Source of the DNA: Flavobacteriales bacterium
Lineage (GTDB): Bacteria; Bacteroidota; Bacteroidia; Flavobacteriales_F; PHOS-HE28
Direction: 5' to 3'
Assembly (NCBI GenBank): GCA_016721825.1
Contig: JADKHI010000001.1
Span: forward strand, 620,001 to 684,000
Length of the DNA: 64,000 nucleotides
Shown here piece after piece: positions 27,507 to 35,826 of the stretch. The notes beneath the pieces are model-generated. The model was not told where the DNA came from. It ran no database searches and saw nothing but the letters and a program-made list of their open reading frames with translations. How positions within the stretch are numbered: position 1 is the stretch's first letter; each line of letters starts with the position of its first letter. The translations under genes were made by a program, and so were the position numbers.

Positions 27507-27764
27507 TCAGGAAGCGGTGCCTTTCGAAAGGGCTTCGGCAAGCAGGCCCTCGAACACCTGAGGTTCTTCCGGCACGAAATGACCCTCCCACTCCGCCAGC
27601 ATCTCATGGATCCGCACCCGCTCCGGATACGGCGCATCGCGCACCTCGTGCACGATCCAGCGCGTGCCGAGCCGTTGCAGTTCAGTGAACCGGTCCTCAG
27701 CCTCGATCCGATAGTGGTTCGAACCGGACACGGTGCGGCGGTATTGCGGCCAGCTTTTGCCCAT
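27507..27764 (-). CDS. Small conserved-looking protein of unknown function
   Basis: This is an 85-residue acidic/basic protein without signal or membrane segment. It reads like a real small protein: SGSNHYRIEAEDRFTELQRLG is followed by HEVRDAPYPERVRIHEML, with good amphipathic pattern and normal residue mix. I recognise no domain. The ATG at 27764 lies 23 bases from the divergent AddB-like start, so both promoters must overlap the coding ends. It may be cotranscribed with the PKD protein 52 bases downstream. Confidence 0.6.
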   Translation of the reverse strand: MGKSWPQYRRTVSGSNHYRIEAEDRFTELQRLGTRWIVHEVRDAPYPERVRIHEMLAEWEGHFVPEEPQVFEGLLAEALSKGTAS

Positions 27765-27787
27765 CGCGGCTAATTTGCGCATCTTCC

Positions 27788-30544
27788 ATGGAACCCTTCC
27801 TCCGCCAACTGGCCACACTCCTTGTTCAAGACCATGGAAAGGACCTGGCGGACGTGGCCGTGGTGCTGCCCAGCCAGCGCGCGGGCCTCTACCTACGTCG
27901 GCATCTCGCGGACGTGTCAGGCACCACGATCTGGAGCCCGCAGGTGCTCACCTTGTCCGGGCTTGTTGAGCGCATCAGCGGCTTGCGTACTGCGGCCACC
28001 ACCGATCTGCTGTTCGACGGTCATGCCGTACTGCGGACGTTGGCTGGCCAGCAGGACGTTCCATTCGGCGAGTTCCTCCAGTGGGCACCAACGGCGCTGA
28101 GGGACATGAGCGAGGTGGACGCTCACCTGATCAACCTGGACAGTTTCTACCGCGACCTGCGGAACTGGGAGGAACTGGACTGGAGCTTCAATGATGTGCC
28201 TTTGAGCCAAGGGCAGGAACGTATGCTCCGCTATTGGGCCATGAAGGGCGACCTGCACCGCGCACTGAACGAACGCCTCCTAGGCCTTGGTCGCGGAACC
28301 GCTGGTGCTGTGGAACGGGCTGCGGTGGAAGTGGCGGACCGCACACAAGAACGCACCCGATGGACGAAGGTCTGGGTCGCAGGATTGAACGCGTTGACCC
28401 CTGCGCAGCAGGCGGTGCTCAGGACCTTGAAACAACACGACCTGCTGGAGGTGGCCTGGGATGCCGACCGCTACTACCTGGAGGATCCACTACAGGAAGC
28501 AGGTGAAGCGTTGCGCAACAACATCGGCGCTTTCGGGCCTGGACGCGTCCAACCGATCGATCACTTACGTCAGGGCCGGCGAACGGTCGAAGTGATCAAC
28601 CTGCCGAACGCCATTGCACAGGTGCACTGGGCCGCCACGGAACTGTCCGCGTTGAACGAAGAGGATCGCTCGCGCACGGCGGTGGTCCTAGCGGACGAAC
28701 AACTGCTGATGCCGCTGCTCAACACCCTTCCGCAAGGCATCGGTCCGGTGAACGTGACCATGGGCATTCCCCTCAACGCGTTGCCGGTGGGAGGCCTGCT
28801 GGATGCGGTGGTCACCTTGCACTGCGGACACCGTTCGCACATGGGTTATCGCCTGTCGGACGTCGCCCGTTTGCTCGGGCACCCCCTGCTGCTTCCCGGC
28901 ACACAACAACAGTTCGGACGCAAGGCTTTGCTGTTGCTTGGGAAAGAGCGCCGGACCCATGTGAGCGGCGACCATGTGCTGGAGAAACTGACCGATGCCG
29001 GGGCCGCACCCTCCGAACACGCTTCGGTGCTTTTCGGGAACGCCGCCGCCGATGGACCATCGCTGGGTCGGATCCTGCTGCAAACGCTTTCGTGGGCCCG
29101 TGAAGCCACCTTGGAGGACGAACTTGCCCAAGAGCAACTGTTCCTCGCTTCGCGGGCGCAAAAACGCATTGACACCTTGCTCGAACACCATGGTCTGGCC
29201 ACGGACACAGCCACCTACCGGGAGATCCACCAACGCATCCTCCGTGAGGAACGCATCGGCTTGTTCGGCGAACCGCTCGCCGGGGTGCAGATCATGGGCA
29301 TGCTCGAGACCAGGGCGCTCGACATCGAACGGATCCTGTTGCTCTCTGCTGAAGAAGGCACATTGCCGCCCTCAAGCAGCGACCGCAGCTTCATTCCCTT
29401 CGAACTGCGCCGCGGGCATGGACTTCCGTTAAGGCATAGGCAGGATGCTGTTTCAGCCTATCACTTTCTGCGTGCCATCCAACGGGGGAACAGGCTTCAG
29501 ATGGCGAGTTCCACCAGCGAAGGTTCCCTGGGTCACAGCCGCTTCGCCTTGCAGCTGGAACACGAGCTCGTGCCACTGTCAAGCACTACCCTGGTCCATC
29601 GCAGTATCCAGGCACCCGTGCCCCCTCGCAACGCAGTGAGCGTGGAGGTCGAACGCGATGAGGTTGTTCGTGGCTTGATCACAGAGCGCCTTGAACGTGG
29701 CATTTCGCCCTCGTCTTTGAGCACCTGGTTGAAGTGCCCCTTGGACCATTACTTCAAGTACGTGCTGTGCCTGGAGGACACGGAGAACGTGCAGGACCAG
29801 ATACCGGCCGACCAGCTTGGAAGTGCCATCCACAAGGCCTTGGAGAACGGATATCTGCCCTTGGTCGGCAAGTTGTTGGATCCCACTGCGCTCAGTGAAC
29901 TGGCGATCCAGGTCCCCAAGCTATTGCGAACCGAACTGGAGCTCCTCGTCGGTGCTGAGGCGCTCACCATGGGCCAGCCCCTGCTCCAGAGCACCATGGC
30001 TGAACAGGCCGTAGCCGCATTCCTTCAAGCGGAAGAACAACGGGTCTCCATGGGCACCGCTGTGGAGCTGATCGGCCTGGAGGAGACCTTGAACGTACCA
30101 CTGCCCGATGCCCTGCTGGCACACGGGTGTCCCGTGAACATTATTGGTCGGGTGGACCGCATTGAGCGCCGTGATGGGGAAGTGGTGATCCTGGATCTGA
30201 AGACCGGCAGTGTACGCGAGGACCAAGTGCGGCTCAGCACACTCGATGCCGACCTCCTTCGACCCGACAAGGACCACTACGCCTTGCAGTTGCTCGTTTA
30301 CGCGTGGGCCTACCTCAGCCAACATCCCGAGGTCATGCAGGTTAAGGCGGGGCTGGTGCCACTGCAGCGTAGTTCCGAGAGCAGTGGGCTGTTCCTGAAG
30401 GTGATGAACAGTGAGCTCATCCACCGCGACCTGTTGCCCGCCATTGAAAGCCTGCTGCACCGCTTGGTGGAACGGATGCTGGACCCCGGCTCGCCGATCA
30501 AGCACCGTCCGGAAAGCCGTTACTGTGCCTTCTGCCAGGAATAG
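27788..30544 (+). CDS. PD-(D/E)xK nuclease/inactive helicase, AddB-like
   Basis: The 918-residue protein is the likely partner of the AddA-like protein. The N-terminal two thirds are AddB-like (VAVVLPSQRAGLYLRRHL near the start and RALDIERILLLSAEEGTLPP in the middle) but lack a canonical Walker A, as in Bacteroidota AddB. The C-terminal third begins SSLSTWLKCPLDHYFKYVL and has the nuclease core VVILDLKTGS. AddB proteins hold a 4Fe-4S cluster with one Cys in the LKCP-like position and three at the C-terminus. Here only a CAFC pair is present, three residues before the stop. Together with AddA it should process DNA ends for recombination. Confidence 0.82.
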   Translation: MEPFLRQLATLLVQDHGKDLADVAVVLPSQRAGLYLRRHLADVSGTTIWSPQVLTLSGLVERISGLRTAATTDLLFDGHAVLRTLAGQQDVPFGEFLQWAPTALRDMSEVDAHLINLDSFYRDLRNWEELDWSFNDVPLSQGQERMLRYWAMKGDLHRALNERLLGLGRGTAGAVERAAVEVADRTQERTRWTKVWVAGLNALTPAQQAVLRTLKQHDLLEVAWDADRYYLEDPLQEAGEALRNNIGAFGPGRVQPIDHLRQGRRTVEVINLPNAIAQVHWAATELSALNEEDRSRTAVVLADEQLLMPLLNTLPQGIGPVNVTMGIPLNALPVGGLLDAVVTLHCGHRSHMGYRLSDVARLLGHPLLLPGTQQQFGRKALLLLGKERRTHVSGDHVLEKLTDAGAAPSEHASVLFGNAAADGPSLGRILLQTLSWAREATLEDELAQEQLFLASRAQKRIDTLLEHHGLATDTATYREIHQRILREERIGLFGEPLAGVQIMGMLETRALDIERILLLSAEEGTLPPSSSDRSFIPFELRRGHGLPLRHRQDAVSAYHFLRAIQRGNRLQMASSTSEGSLGHSRFALQLEHELVPLSSTTLVHRSIQAPVPPRNAVSVEVERDEVVRGLITERLERGISPSSLSTWLKCPLDHYFKYVLCLEDTENVQDQIPADQLGSAIHKALENGYLPLVGKLLDPTALSELAIQVPKLLRTELELLVGAEALTMGQPLLQSTMAEQAVAAFLQAEEQRVSMGTAVELIGLEETLNVPLPDALLAHGCPVNIIGRVDRIERRDGEVVILDLKTGSVREDQVRLSTLDADLLRPDKDHYALQLLVYAWAYLSQHPEVMQVKAGLVPLQRSSESSGLFLKVMNSELIHRDLLPAIESLLHRLVERMLDPGSPIKHRPESRYCAFCQE

Positions 30545-30548
30545 AACG

Positions 30549-30574
30549 GACAAGGGGGCCGAAGCCCCCTTGTC
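30549..30574. terminator. Bidirectional hairpin terminator
   Basis: An 11-bp perfect stem (30549-30559 with 30564-30574) closes a CGAA tetraloop four bases after the AddB-like stop and 22 bases before the stop of the convergent T9SS gene. It is the clearest intrinsic-terminator-like structure in the window, though without a long T run. Confidence 0.7.
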
Positions 30575-30596
30575 ACGAACATCATAAGTGTCGTGG

Positions 30597-31376
30597 TCAG
30601 CGGTACACCACCTTGTGCACGCTCACCTCGCTTCCACGAGTGAGCTTCAGGTAGTAGATGCCATTGCTCTGTGCCTTCAGGTCCATTTCCTTGCGGAACA
30701 TGCCTTCGAAATTGCGGAGCTGCTCGTTGTATACCGACTGACCCAAGGTGTTCAGCATTTCGATGCGGATGTCGGCAGGCTCAAGAGAGATGAACGAGAA
30801 CTGGAACTCGCCCTGGTTCGGGTTCGGCTGGATAGTAACAGTGTTCTCCAGACCTTCAGCGTTGGCGAGCGAACGATAGATGTTGCCTGTGCGGTCCTGA
30901 CCACCGAGGGACACGTAGAAATCGGCGTTGTTCATCACCTCGTTCGTCCAGGTATCATTGACGAGCTCCACGGCGGCCTTGCCACTAACGGGCACGGTCA
31001 GCACGGTGTATTCCTTTCCGGCCTCCCAATGGGCACCCACCTCCTGCATGTTCTGGAAACCGAAGCCCGCATACACCTGGTAAGCGAAGTCACCGTTCTC
31101 GCGCAGCGCACCGGAGCGGGTCACGCTCATGTACGAGGCCGTGGCAGCTGGCTGGGTGGCCACGCCAAGTTGCACGTCGCTGTTCTTGTCGTAGCGGAGC
31201 GCGAACACGAGGCTCGAGAAGATGCCGTTGAAATCGCTCTGTGGACGGACCTTGACCTCGAGCATGCCCTCGCTGTTCTGGAACAGCCCGATATCGACCG
31301 TGCTCTGAGCGCTGATCGAGAGCGAAAGAACCACCGCTGCAGCGGCGGAGAGGATCCGGGTAGTGTAAGTTGCCAT
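30597..31376 (-). CDS. Secreted protein with T9SS type A C-terminal sorting domain
   Basis: The 259-residue protein has a signal peptide ending SLSISAQ, a roughly 160-residue beta-rich N-terminal domain of unknown function (TVDIGLFQNSEGMLEVKV and VFALRYDKNSDVQLGV), and a type A sorting domain from about residue 180. The latter carries IQPNPNQGEFQF, EMLNTLGQSVY, NGIYYLKLT and a final VHKVVYR. It should be exported by T9SS and processed. The true start is the ATG at 31376 (an earlier TTG is unlikely). It follows the large sugar-dehydrogenase-like gene after 11 bases, so the two form an operon. The N-terminal domain resembles cohesin-like repeats only superficially. Confidence 0.75.
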   Translation of the reverse strand: MATYTTRILSAAAAVVLSLSISAQSTVDIGLFQNSEGMLEVKVRPQSDFNGIFSSLVFALRYDKNSDVQLGVATQPAATASYMSVTRSGALRENGDFAYQVYAGFGFQNMQEVGAHWEAGKEYTVLTVPVSGKAAVELVNDTWTNEVMNNADFYVSLGGQDRTGNIYRSLANAEGLENTVTIQPNPNQGEFQFSFISLEPADIRIEMLNTLGQSVYNEQLRNFEGMFRKEMDLKAQSNGIYYLKLTRGSEVSVHKVVYR

Positions 31377-31387
31377 GGTCAAGTGGA

Positions 31388-34300
31388 TCAGGGGAGTTGT
31401 TCGTTCCGTACGAAATTCACGTTGAGGCCTCCGATGTTCGTCAGGATCAGGTCCCTGTCATTGCCAGCGCCGGTGTACTTCACCGTTCCATCGAGGTCAA
31501 GATCGGTCAGGAGATAACCGCTGATCACGTTGGTCGGTACTGAACCGCCGATGGCCACAAGGATCGGATCACGATCATTGTCGACCCCTACGTATTTCAA
31601 AGTTGCGTCCAAGTTAGTGTTTCCGGCCCAGCATAGCAACACTCCCTGGGAAGAGGTGCGTGCAGCCGTCCCGTAAGTCGCAGTGGACGCGGAGGTGAGG
31701 TCGAGGACCAACGAGCTGGTCTGCATCGAAAGAGGCTGTGCCGTCATCACACCAAAGTGATTGCGATGGCGAACGGCGATGTAGCCACTCGGCCGGTCAA
31801 CCGTGATCAGCAAGGTGGAGGTCCCATCGGTGCCGACCACATCACCATCACGCTGCAGCAAAGCAGGCACGCGCCGCAGGATCACCGAAGGAGCATACAT
31901 GTCCCGAACCTCGATCAGCACCCAATCCACGATCGCGTTGGGGCCGGTAATGCTCAAGGCAAGGTTCGTTGTGGTGCTGCCTGCTGTTGCACCCAGCGCG
32001 AACCCGAGCCCGGAGTATGGTTCCTGAAGTGGGACACGATTCTGGGCACGCAATCGGTCCTGCATCAGGCCCGACAACGCGTCATAGGGGCCTTGCAAGA
32101 ACACCTTCAACTGCAACCCGATGGGACGTTCACAGGCATACTGCAGGGGACCACTACTGGCACTGAACAAGGGGTCGTCCGTGCCAGGCATCAGGCCCGC
32201 ACCCCGAACGCCGTCGCGGTCGCTGGGGCCGAGGTCATCCACCAACTGCGCAGTGGCCGGTTGATCGAAGCGCCAGTACGCCACCAATCCACCGGAGGCC
32301 GCGGACACATGCCCCCCCTGGTTCTGTGCGATCTGTATCTGTGTACGCGCGGTGCTCCAGATCCGGACCTCATCCAAGGCAGCGCCAAGGAAGCCGGGAT
32401 TCACCCCTTTGCCCATCCAACGGATGCTTGTGCTCCCCGTAAGAGCCGTCGATGCTGCCGTCGCATCCAAAACACCATTGACGTATAGGGTCAGTGAGCT
32501 TCCCGTGCGTGTGATCGCATAATGGTTCCACTGGTTGGCCACCACGTTCGCAGAGGAGGTCAGTTTCGTACTTCCTTTGAACAGGCGCAGCTTTCCGCCT
32601 TGCAGGTCGAGGGACAGGTCCGTGTCGTTCCCGAGGATCGCATCGCCGGACGTGAACCCCGCCATGGGTCGCAGCCAGAACTCAATGGTCCAATCACCCG
32701 CCACCGTGAAGGGCGTGAACTCCACATAGTCGTCCGTACCGTCGAACGACAAGGACTGACCACAGGACTGACAGGCACCGGAATTGTTGAATTGTGCGGT
32801 CACCGTGCTCGCTGTCAGCGGAACCGTATACGGGTGGATCATGGGGAGCCCATCGCTCCAGGAACCGAACAGGTAGGTGTTGGTGTTCTGGCACTGCTGA
32901 GCCGAGATGACACCCAACTGCATCTGGTAACCGATGGCCTGGTCAAGCGTGTAGGGCGTCTGCACCGGAAGGCCTTCCACCAGAACCTCCAGACCGGGCG
33001 GCGAACTGTTCACGGTCACGTTCACCTTCTCCGGGAAGATCTGCACACTGGACGTGGCCGTCAACCCATCCTGGTCGGTCACTGTAAGGGTGATCGTGTA
33101 ATAAGTGACGCCGCTGAAGCCATGTCCGCTGGTCGGTATGATCAGATCGAAGCTGCTCGACCCGGTGGAACCCGTTTCCGGATGGATGTGCTGGTCGTGG
33201 TTGAAGACCACGTTCCACGAATAGCTCGCCTGTGTGAGGGCATCGTCATCCGCCCCTGTCCCCTCGAACGTGATGACCTGGCCGGCCCTGAAGGTGGAAC
33301 CGTTGGAAGGGGTGAGGATCTGCGCCGTGGGAGCCTGGCCTACCGTGACCGGCACCGTACCACATGATATGGTGTTCACCCCATCGGAAACGACCACTTG
33401 GGCCGTGAAGGTGCCGGAGGATGTGTAGGTATGAGGGACTGACACACCAGTGGCACTGGGGGACCCATCGCCAAAGGACCAGGTGTAGGTTAACGAAGCG
33501 CCCTCCGGATCGCTGGCGCTTGCGCTCAAGGTTGTGCTCAACGTGGGGCCGGGACCATCTGCTGGTGAGGCGGTGACCAAGCCGCACACCGGTGCCAGGT
33601 TCGTGCTGTAGAAAATGCGATGGATGCCGCCTGTATAGTTCAGCCCGTTGTCGACCAGGCTGATATAGAAGAGCGAACCATCCGGTCCTTGAAGGAGCTT
33701 CACCAAGGACAGTGCTGTCAGGCCTCCGTACACGTTCGCATCCACAAAAGGTTGGTCGTTCGTCACATTGCCGTTGGCATCGAACTCCAAGTAGCGGATC
33801 CAACCGCGCACGTAATCGCCATAGAAATAACGGCCTGCCCAGGCCGGCGGGAACATGCTGCCCCGGTACGTGAAACCTGCCGTGATCGACGCTCCTGTCA
33901 AAGCATGCGGATAGGTGAACACCGGGTCGCTGTACTGCGGATCCAAACACATGCCGCTTGCGTTACGCCCCCCATCACCGCAAACCGGCCAGCCGAAGTT
34001 GGCCGCAGGGGCATTGACGTGCAGATCCTCCCAAGCCACTGTATGGTCGTTGCCCCCCACTTCGCCGATCAGGAAGCGTCCGGTCACCGTGTCGTAGGAT
34101 CCTCGGAAAGGGTTGCGCAGGCCGCTTGCGAAAACGGTCTTCAGCTTACCGGTGGAATTGTAAAGCCCAGGTGTGGGGTCCCAGTAAGGGTTGTCCATGG
34201 GCGCCACACCGGTCTTCGAGAATCGGTGCACTTTCCCATAGGACTTGCTGAGGTCCTGGGCCAAGGCAGGCGTGAAGTCGTCACCAATGGCCAGGAGGAT

Positions 34301-34798
34301 GTGACCGTCGTTGGCAAAGGCCATGGCACCGCCCACATGGCAGCAGCTGGAGAAGGGGTCCGGTGTTTCGAAGATGACGGTCTCACTGGCGAGGGAGGCC
34401 GTTGTGCCCTGATGCAGGAAGCGCGACACACGGTTCTTGTTGGCCGTGGTGCTGTAGTAGAGGTAGATGAAGTTGTTGGAAGCGAAGTCAGGGTCCAGCA
34501 ACACTTCCATGAGGCCATGTTCTGCGGAATTGTTGAGGTTCGGCAGTTCGAGGTATACCGAATAGGTCACGGGGGGTTGGTTCACCGGAGAGGTGATCCA
34601 TACCGTACCGTACAAGGAGGTGATGAGCATTCGCCCGTTCGGAAGGAAGGTCGCGGAGGTGGGGACAGCAAGCCCGTCCAACACCTGTTCATGTTGAAAG
34701 GGTGGCTGTTGGGCCACAGCAGATGTCATCGCCATGAAGGAGGCGACGATCCAGAAAGCAATACTTCGAAGGGAGCGTACGGTCAAAGTGATCAGCAT
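31388..34798 (-). CDS. Large secreted PQQ-sugar-dehydrogenase-like protein with PKD, LamG and dockerin-like C-terminal repeats
   Basis: The 1136-residue protein has a signal peptide (cleavage near SAVAQ), a glucose/sorbosone-dehydrogenase-type six-blade propeller over about residues 30-405 (ATFLPNGRMLITSLYG, AEHGLMEVLLDPDF, YGKVHRFSK, ASGLRNPFRGSYD, IGEVGGNDHTVAWED), and a PKD domain with WSFGDGSPSATG. A second beta-sandwich follows, then a LamG/concanavalin-like domain (FDGTDDYVEF to LDEVRIWS, about 700-880). The C-terminal ~230 residues carry two similar units with DATLKYVGVDNDRDPIL and DGTVKYTGAGNDRDLIL and end QLP. This tail type occurs in other Bacteroidota surface proteins and resembles calcium-binding dockerin loops. 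It lacks an obvious T9SS sorting domain. It probably acts outside the cell on carbohydrates. Confidence 0.78.
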   Translation of the reverse strand: MLITLTVRSLRSIAFWIVASFMAMTSAVAQQPPFQHEQVLDGLAVPTSATFLPNGRMLITSLYGTVWITSPVNQPPVTYSVYLELPNLNNSAEHGLMEVLLDPDFASNNFIYLYYSTTANKNRVSRFLHQGTTASLASETVIFETPDPFSSCCHVGGAMAFANDGHILLAIGDDFTPALAQDLSKSYGKVHRFSKTGVAPMDNPYWDPTPGLYNSTGKLKTVFASGLRNPFRGSYDTVTGRFLIGEVGGNDHTVAWEDLHVNAPAANFGWPVCGDGGRNASGMCLDPQYSDPVFTYPHALTGASITAGFTYRGSMFPPAWAGRYFYGDYVRGWIRYLEFDANGNVTNDQPFVDANVYGGLTALSLVKLLQGPDGSLFYISLVDNGLNYTGGIHRIFYSTNLAPVCGLVTASPADGPGPTLSTTLSASASDPEGASLTYTWSFGDGSPSATGVSVPHTYTSSGTFTAQVVVSDGVNTISCGTVPVTVGQAPTAQILTPSNGSTFRAGQVITFEGTGADDDALTQASYSWNVVFNHDQHIHPETGSTGSSSFDLIIPTSGHGFSGVTYYTITLTVTDQDGLTATSSVQIFPEKVNVTVNSSPPGLEVLVEGLPVQTPYTLDQAIGYQMQLGVISAQQCQNTNTYLFGSWSDGLPMIHPYTVPLTASTVTAQFNNSGACQSCGQSLSFDGTDDYVEFTPFTVAGDWTIEFWLRPMAGFTSGDAILGNDTDLSLDLQGGKLRLFKGSTKLTSSANVVANQWNHYAITRTGSSLTLYVNGVLDATAASTALTGSTSIRWMGKGVNPGFLGAALDEVRIWSTARTQIQIAQNQGGHVSAASGGLVAYWRFDQPATAQLVDDLGPSDRDGVRGAGLMPGTDDPLFSASSGPLQYACERPIGLQLKVFLQGPYDALSGLMQDRLRAQNRVPLQEPYSGLGFALGATAGSTTTNLALSITGPNAIVDWVLIEVRDMYAPSVILRRVPALLQRDGDVVGTDGTSTLLITVDRPSGYIAVRHRNHFGVMTAQPLSMQTSSLVLDLTSASTATYGTAARTSSQGVLLCWAGNTNLDATLKYVGVDNDRDPILVAIGGSVPTNVISGYLLTDLDLDGTVKYTGAGNDRDLILTNIGGLNVNFVRNEQLP

Positions 34799-34878
34799 CT
34801 CAATTGTGCGGGGAGGGCATCACATCGTGCTGAGCGCTAACGCCTGAGCTCGAACGATCGTTCTGTTCTTCAAGGCCG

Positions 34879-34910
34879 CAAAAGTACCGGGGCTGACCAC
34901 CTCGACACAA
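34879..34910 (-). promoter_or_regulatory. Bacteroidota-type promoter (TTG -33, TACTTTTG -7)
   Basis: On the minus strand, TTG at 34908-34910 is followed after 21 bases by an exact TAnnTTTG box (34879-34886). This is the spacing described for Bacteroidota primary-sigma promoters. The start of the sugar-dehydrogenase-like gene lies 81 bases downstream. Confidence 0.62.
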
Positions 34911-34944
34911 TGGCTGTTGACAACTCGATGGCCTGAAAACCGAA

Positions 34945-34968
34945 CAGGGGCCCGGTGAGGGGCCCCTG
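34945..34968. repeat. Short inverted repeat (9-bp arms)
   Basis: CAGGGGCCC at 34945-34953 pairs with GGGCCCCTG at 34960-34968 around a six-base loop. It lies upstream of the -33 region of the promoter at 34879-34910, so it could be an attenuating hairpin, a second terminator for the gene upstream, or a regulator site. No T tract follows. Confidence 0.45.
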
Positions 34969-35035
34969 CGCGGTAAACCTGCAAGGATTTGATGGAACCA
35001 GTGCCAAGACCAGGAAGAATGTAGGCCTTGGACAT

Positions 35036-35076
35036 CAAAAAGACGAGGGGGCCTTTTCAGGGTTGCCAGCCCCCCG
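35036..35076 (-). terminator. Probable intrinsic terminator after the response regulator
   Basis: On the minus strand a G-rich arm (about 35070-35076) pairs with a C-rich arm (about 35046-35052) across a 15- to 16-base loop and is followed by TCTTTTTG. It lies just downstream of the regulator stop at 35085. A TTTTTTTT run precedes the hairpin, so it may also act in the other direction. Confidence 0.5.
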
Positions 35077-35084
35077 AAAAAAAA

Positions 35085-35789
35085 TCAGGGAACGAACTTG
35101 TACCCCACCCCCCGAATGCTCATAAAGTGCTGGGGGTCACGTGGTTCAACTTCGAAATACTTTCGAAAGGACACGATGAAATTGTCGATGGTGCGGGTGG
35201 TGGGGAACACGTCGTAGCCCCAGACCTTCTCCAGGATCTCCTCCCGGGCCACCACCTCATTGGCGCGGTCCATGAGCAGTTTCAACAACATGATCTCGCG
35301 CTGGGTCAACTGCTTGTGCAAGCCCCGCTGCCCCACGACCTCGAATGAGTCGAAATCCACGGCATTGGTCCCGAAGGTGCGCTTGGATGGACCGACACGG
35401 CTGCTACCCCCATCGCTGCGGGCCATCAGCTTCTGCACGCGCAGTAGCAATTCCTCCAGCTCGAAGGGCTTCCCCAGGTGATCATCGCCGCTCTTCAGGC
35501 CCCGGATCCGGTCCTGGGGCAGGGTTCGCGCGGTCAGGAAGAGCACCGGCGTGCGGTCCCCCTCAAGCCGCATGGTCTCGCAGATGGTGAACCCGTCCAC
35601 ATCCGGAAGCATCACGTCCATCACGATGCCGTCGAAGCGCGCGCCCCTGATCCGCTCCATGGCCTCCGAACCCCGGGCGGCCGTGGTGACATCATATCCT
35701 TCAAGCTCGAAGTTCAAGCGCAGCGACGAGCGCAGGGATTCCTCATCCTCCACCAATAGCAATCGCTTGGTCCGCTCGGTCGTCGTCAT
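35085..35789 (-). CDS. OmpR/PhoB-family response regulator
   Basis: The 234-residue protein has a receiver domain with the acidic cluster VEDEE (residues 13-17), phosphoacceptor D58 in IVMDVMLPDVDG, T86 and K108 in the GKPFE loop. The C-terminal winged-helix DNA-binding domain runs from about 140 to 234, with LTQREIMLLKLLMDRANEVV and TIDNFIVSFRKYF and ending SIRGVGYKFVP. It should regulate transcription after phosphorylation by a sensor kinase. No kinase is in the window, so it is orphan here. The ATG at 35789 is used; the longer frame crosses the divergent promoter region. It diverges from the men operon with 37 bases between starts, so it may control that operon or itself. Confidence 0.88.
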   Translation of the reverse strand: MTTTERTKRLLLVEDEESLRSSLRLNFELEGYDVTTAARGSEAMERIRGARFDGIVMDVMLPDVDGFTICETMRLEGDRTPVLFLTARTLPQDRIRGLKSGDDHLGKPFELEELLLRVQKLMARSDGGSSRVGPSKRTFGTNAVDFDSFEVVGQRGLHKQLTQREIMLLKLLMDRANEVVAREEILEKVWGYDVFPTTRTIDNFIVSFRKYFEVEPRDPQHFMSIRGVGYKFVP

Positions 35790-35795
35790 CGGTCG

Positions 35796-35820
35796 CAAAG
35801 ATCGGTGCGGGTTACATTCG
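35796..35820. promoter_or_regulatory. Divergent promoter boxes between regulator and men operon
   Basis: On the minus strand GATCTTTG (35796-35803), and on the plus strand TACATTCG (35813-35820), each match TAnnTTTG with one mismatch. They lie 7 and 6 bases before the respective ATGs, so transcripts would have very short or no leaders. Confidence 0.35.
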
Positions 35821-35826
35821 TGGGCC

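Larger units (their letters stand above)
34799..35084. other. Intergenic region between two minus-strand genes
   Basis: This 286-base gap holds the terminator of the response regulator (35036-35076), a GC-rich inverted repeat (34945-34968) and the promoter of the sugar-dehydrogenase-like gene (34879-34910). No gene is visible. An in-frame 72-codon ORF on the minus strand (34820-35038) overlaps these signals and looks noncoding. Confidence 0.6.

Noticed and set aside
33620..34840. Plus-strand frame of 406 codons opposite the sugar-dehydrogenase-like gene
   Set aside because: It is the antisense shadow of a recognised propeller with signal peptide and promoter, and has no protein-like motifs.
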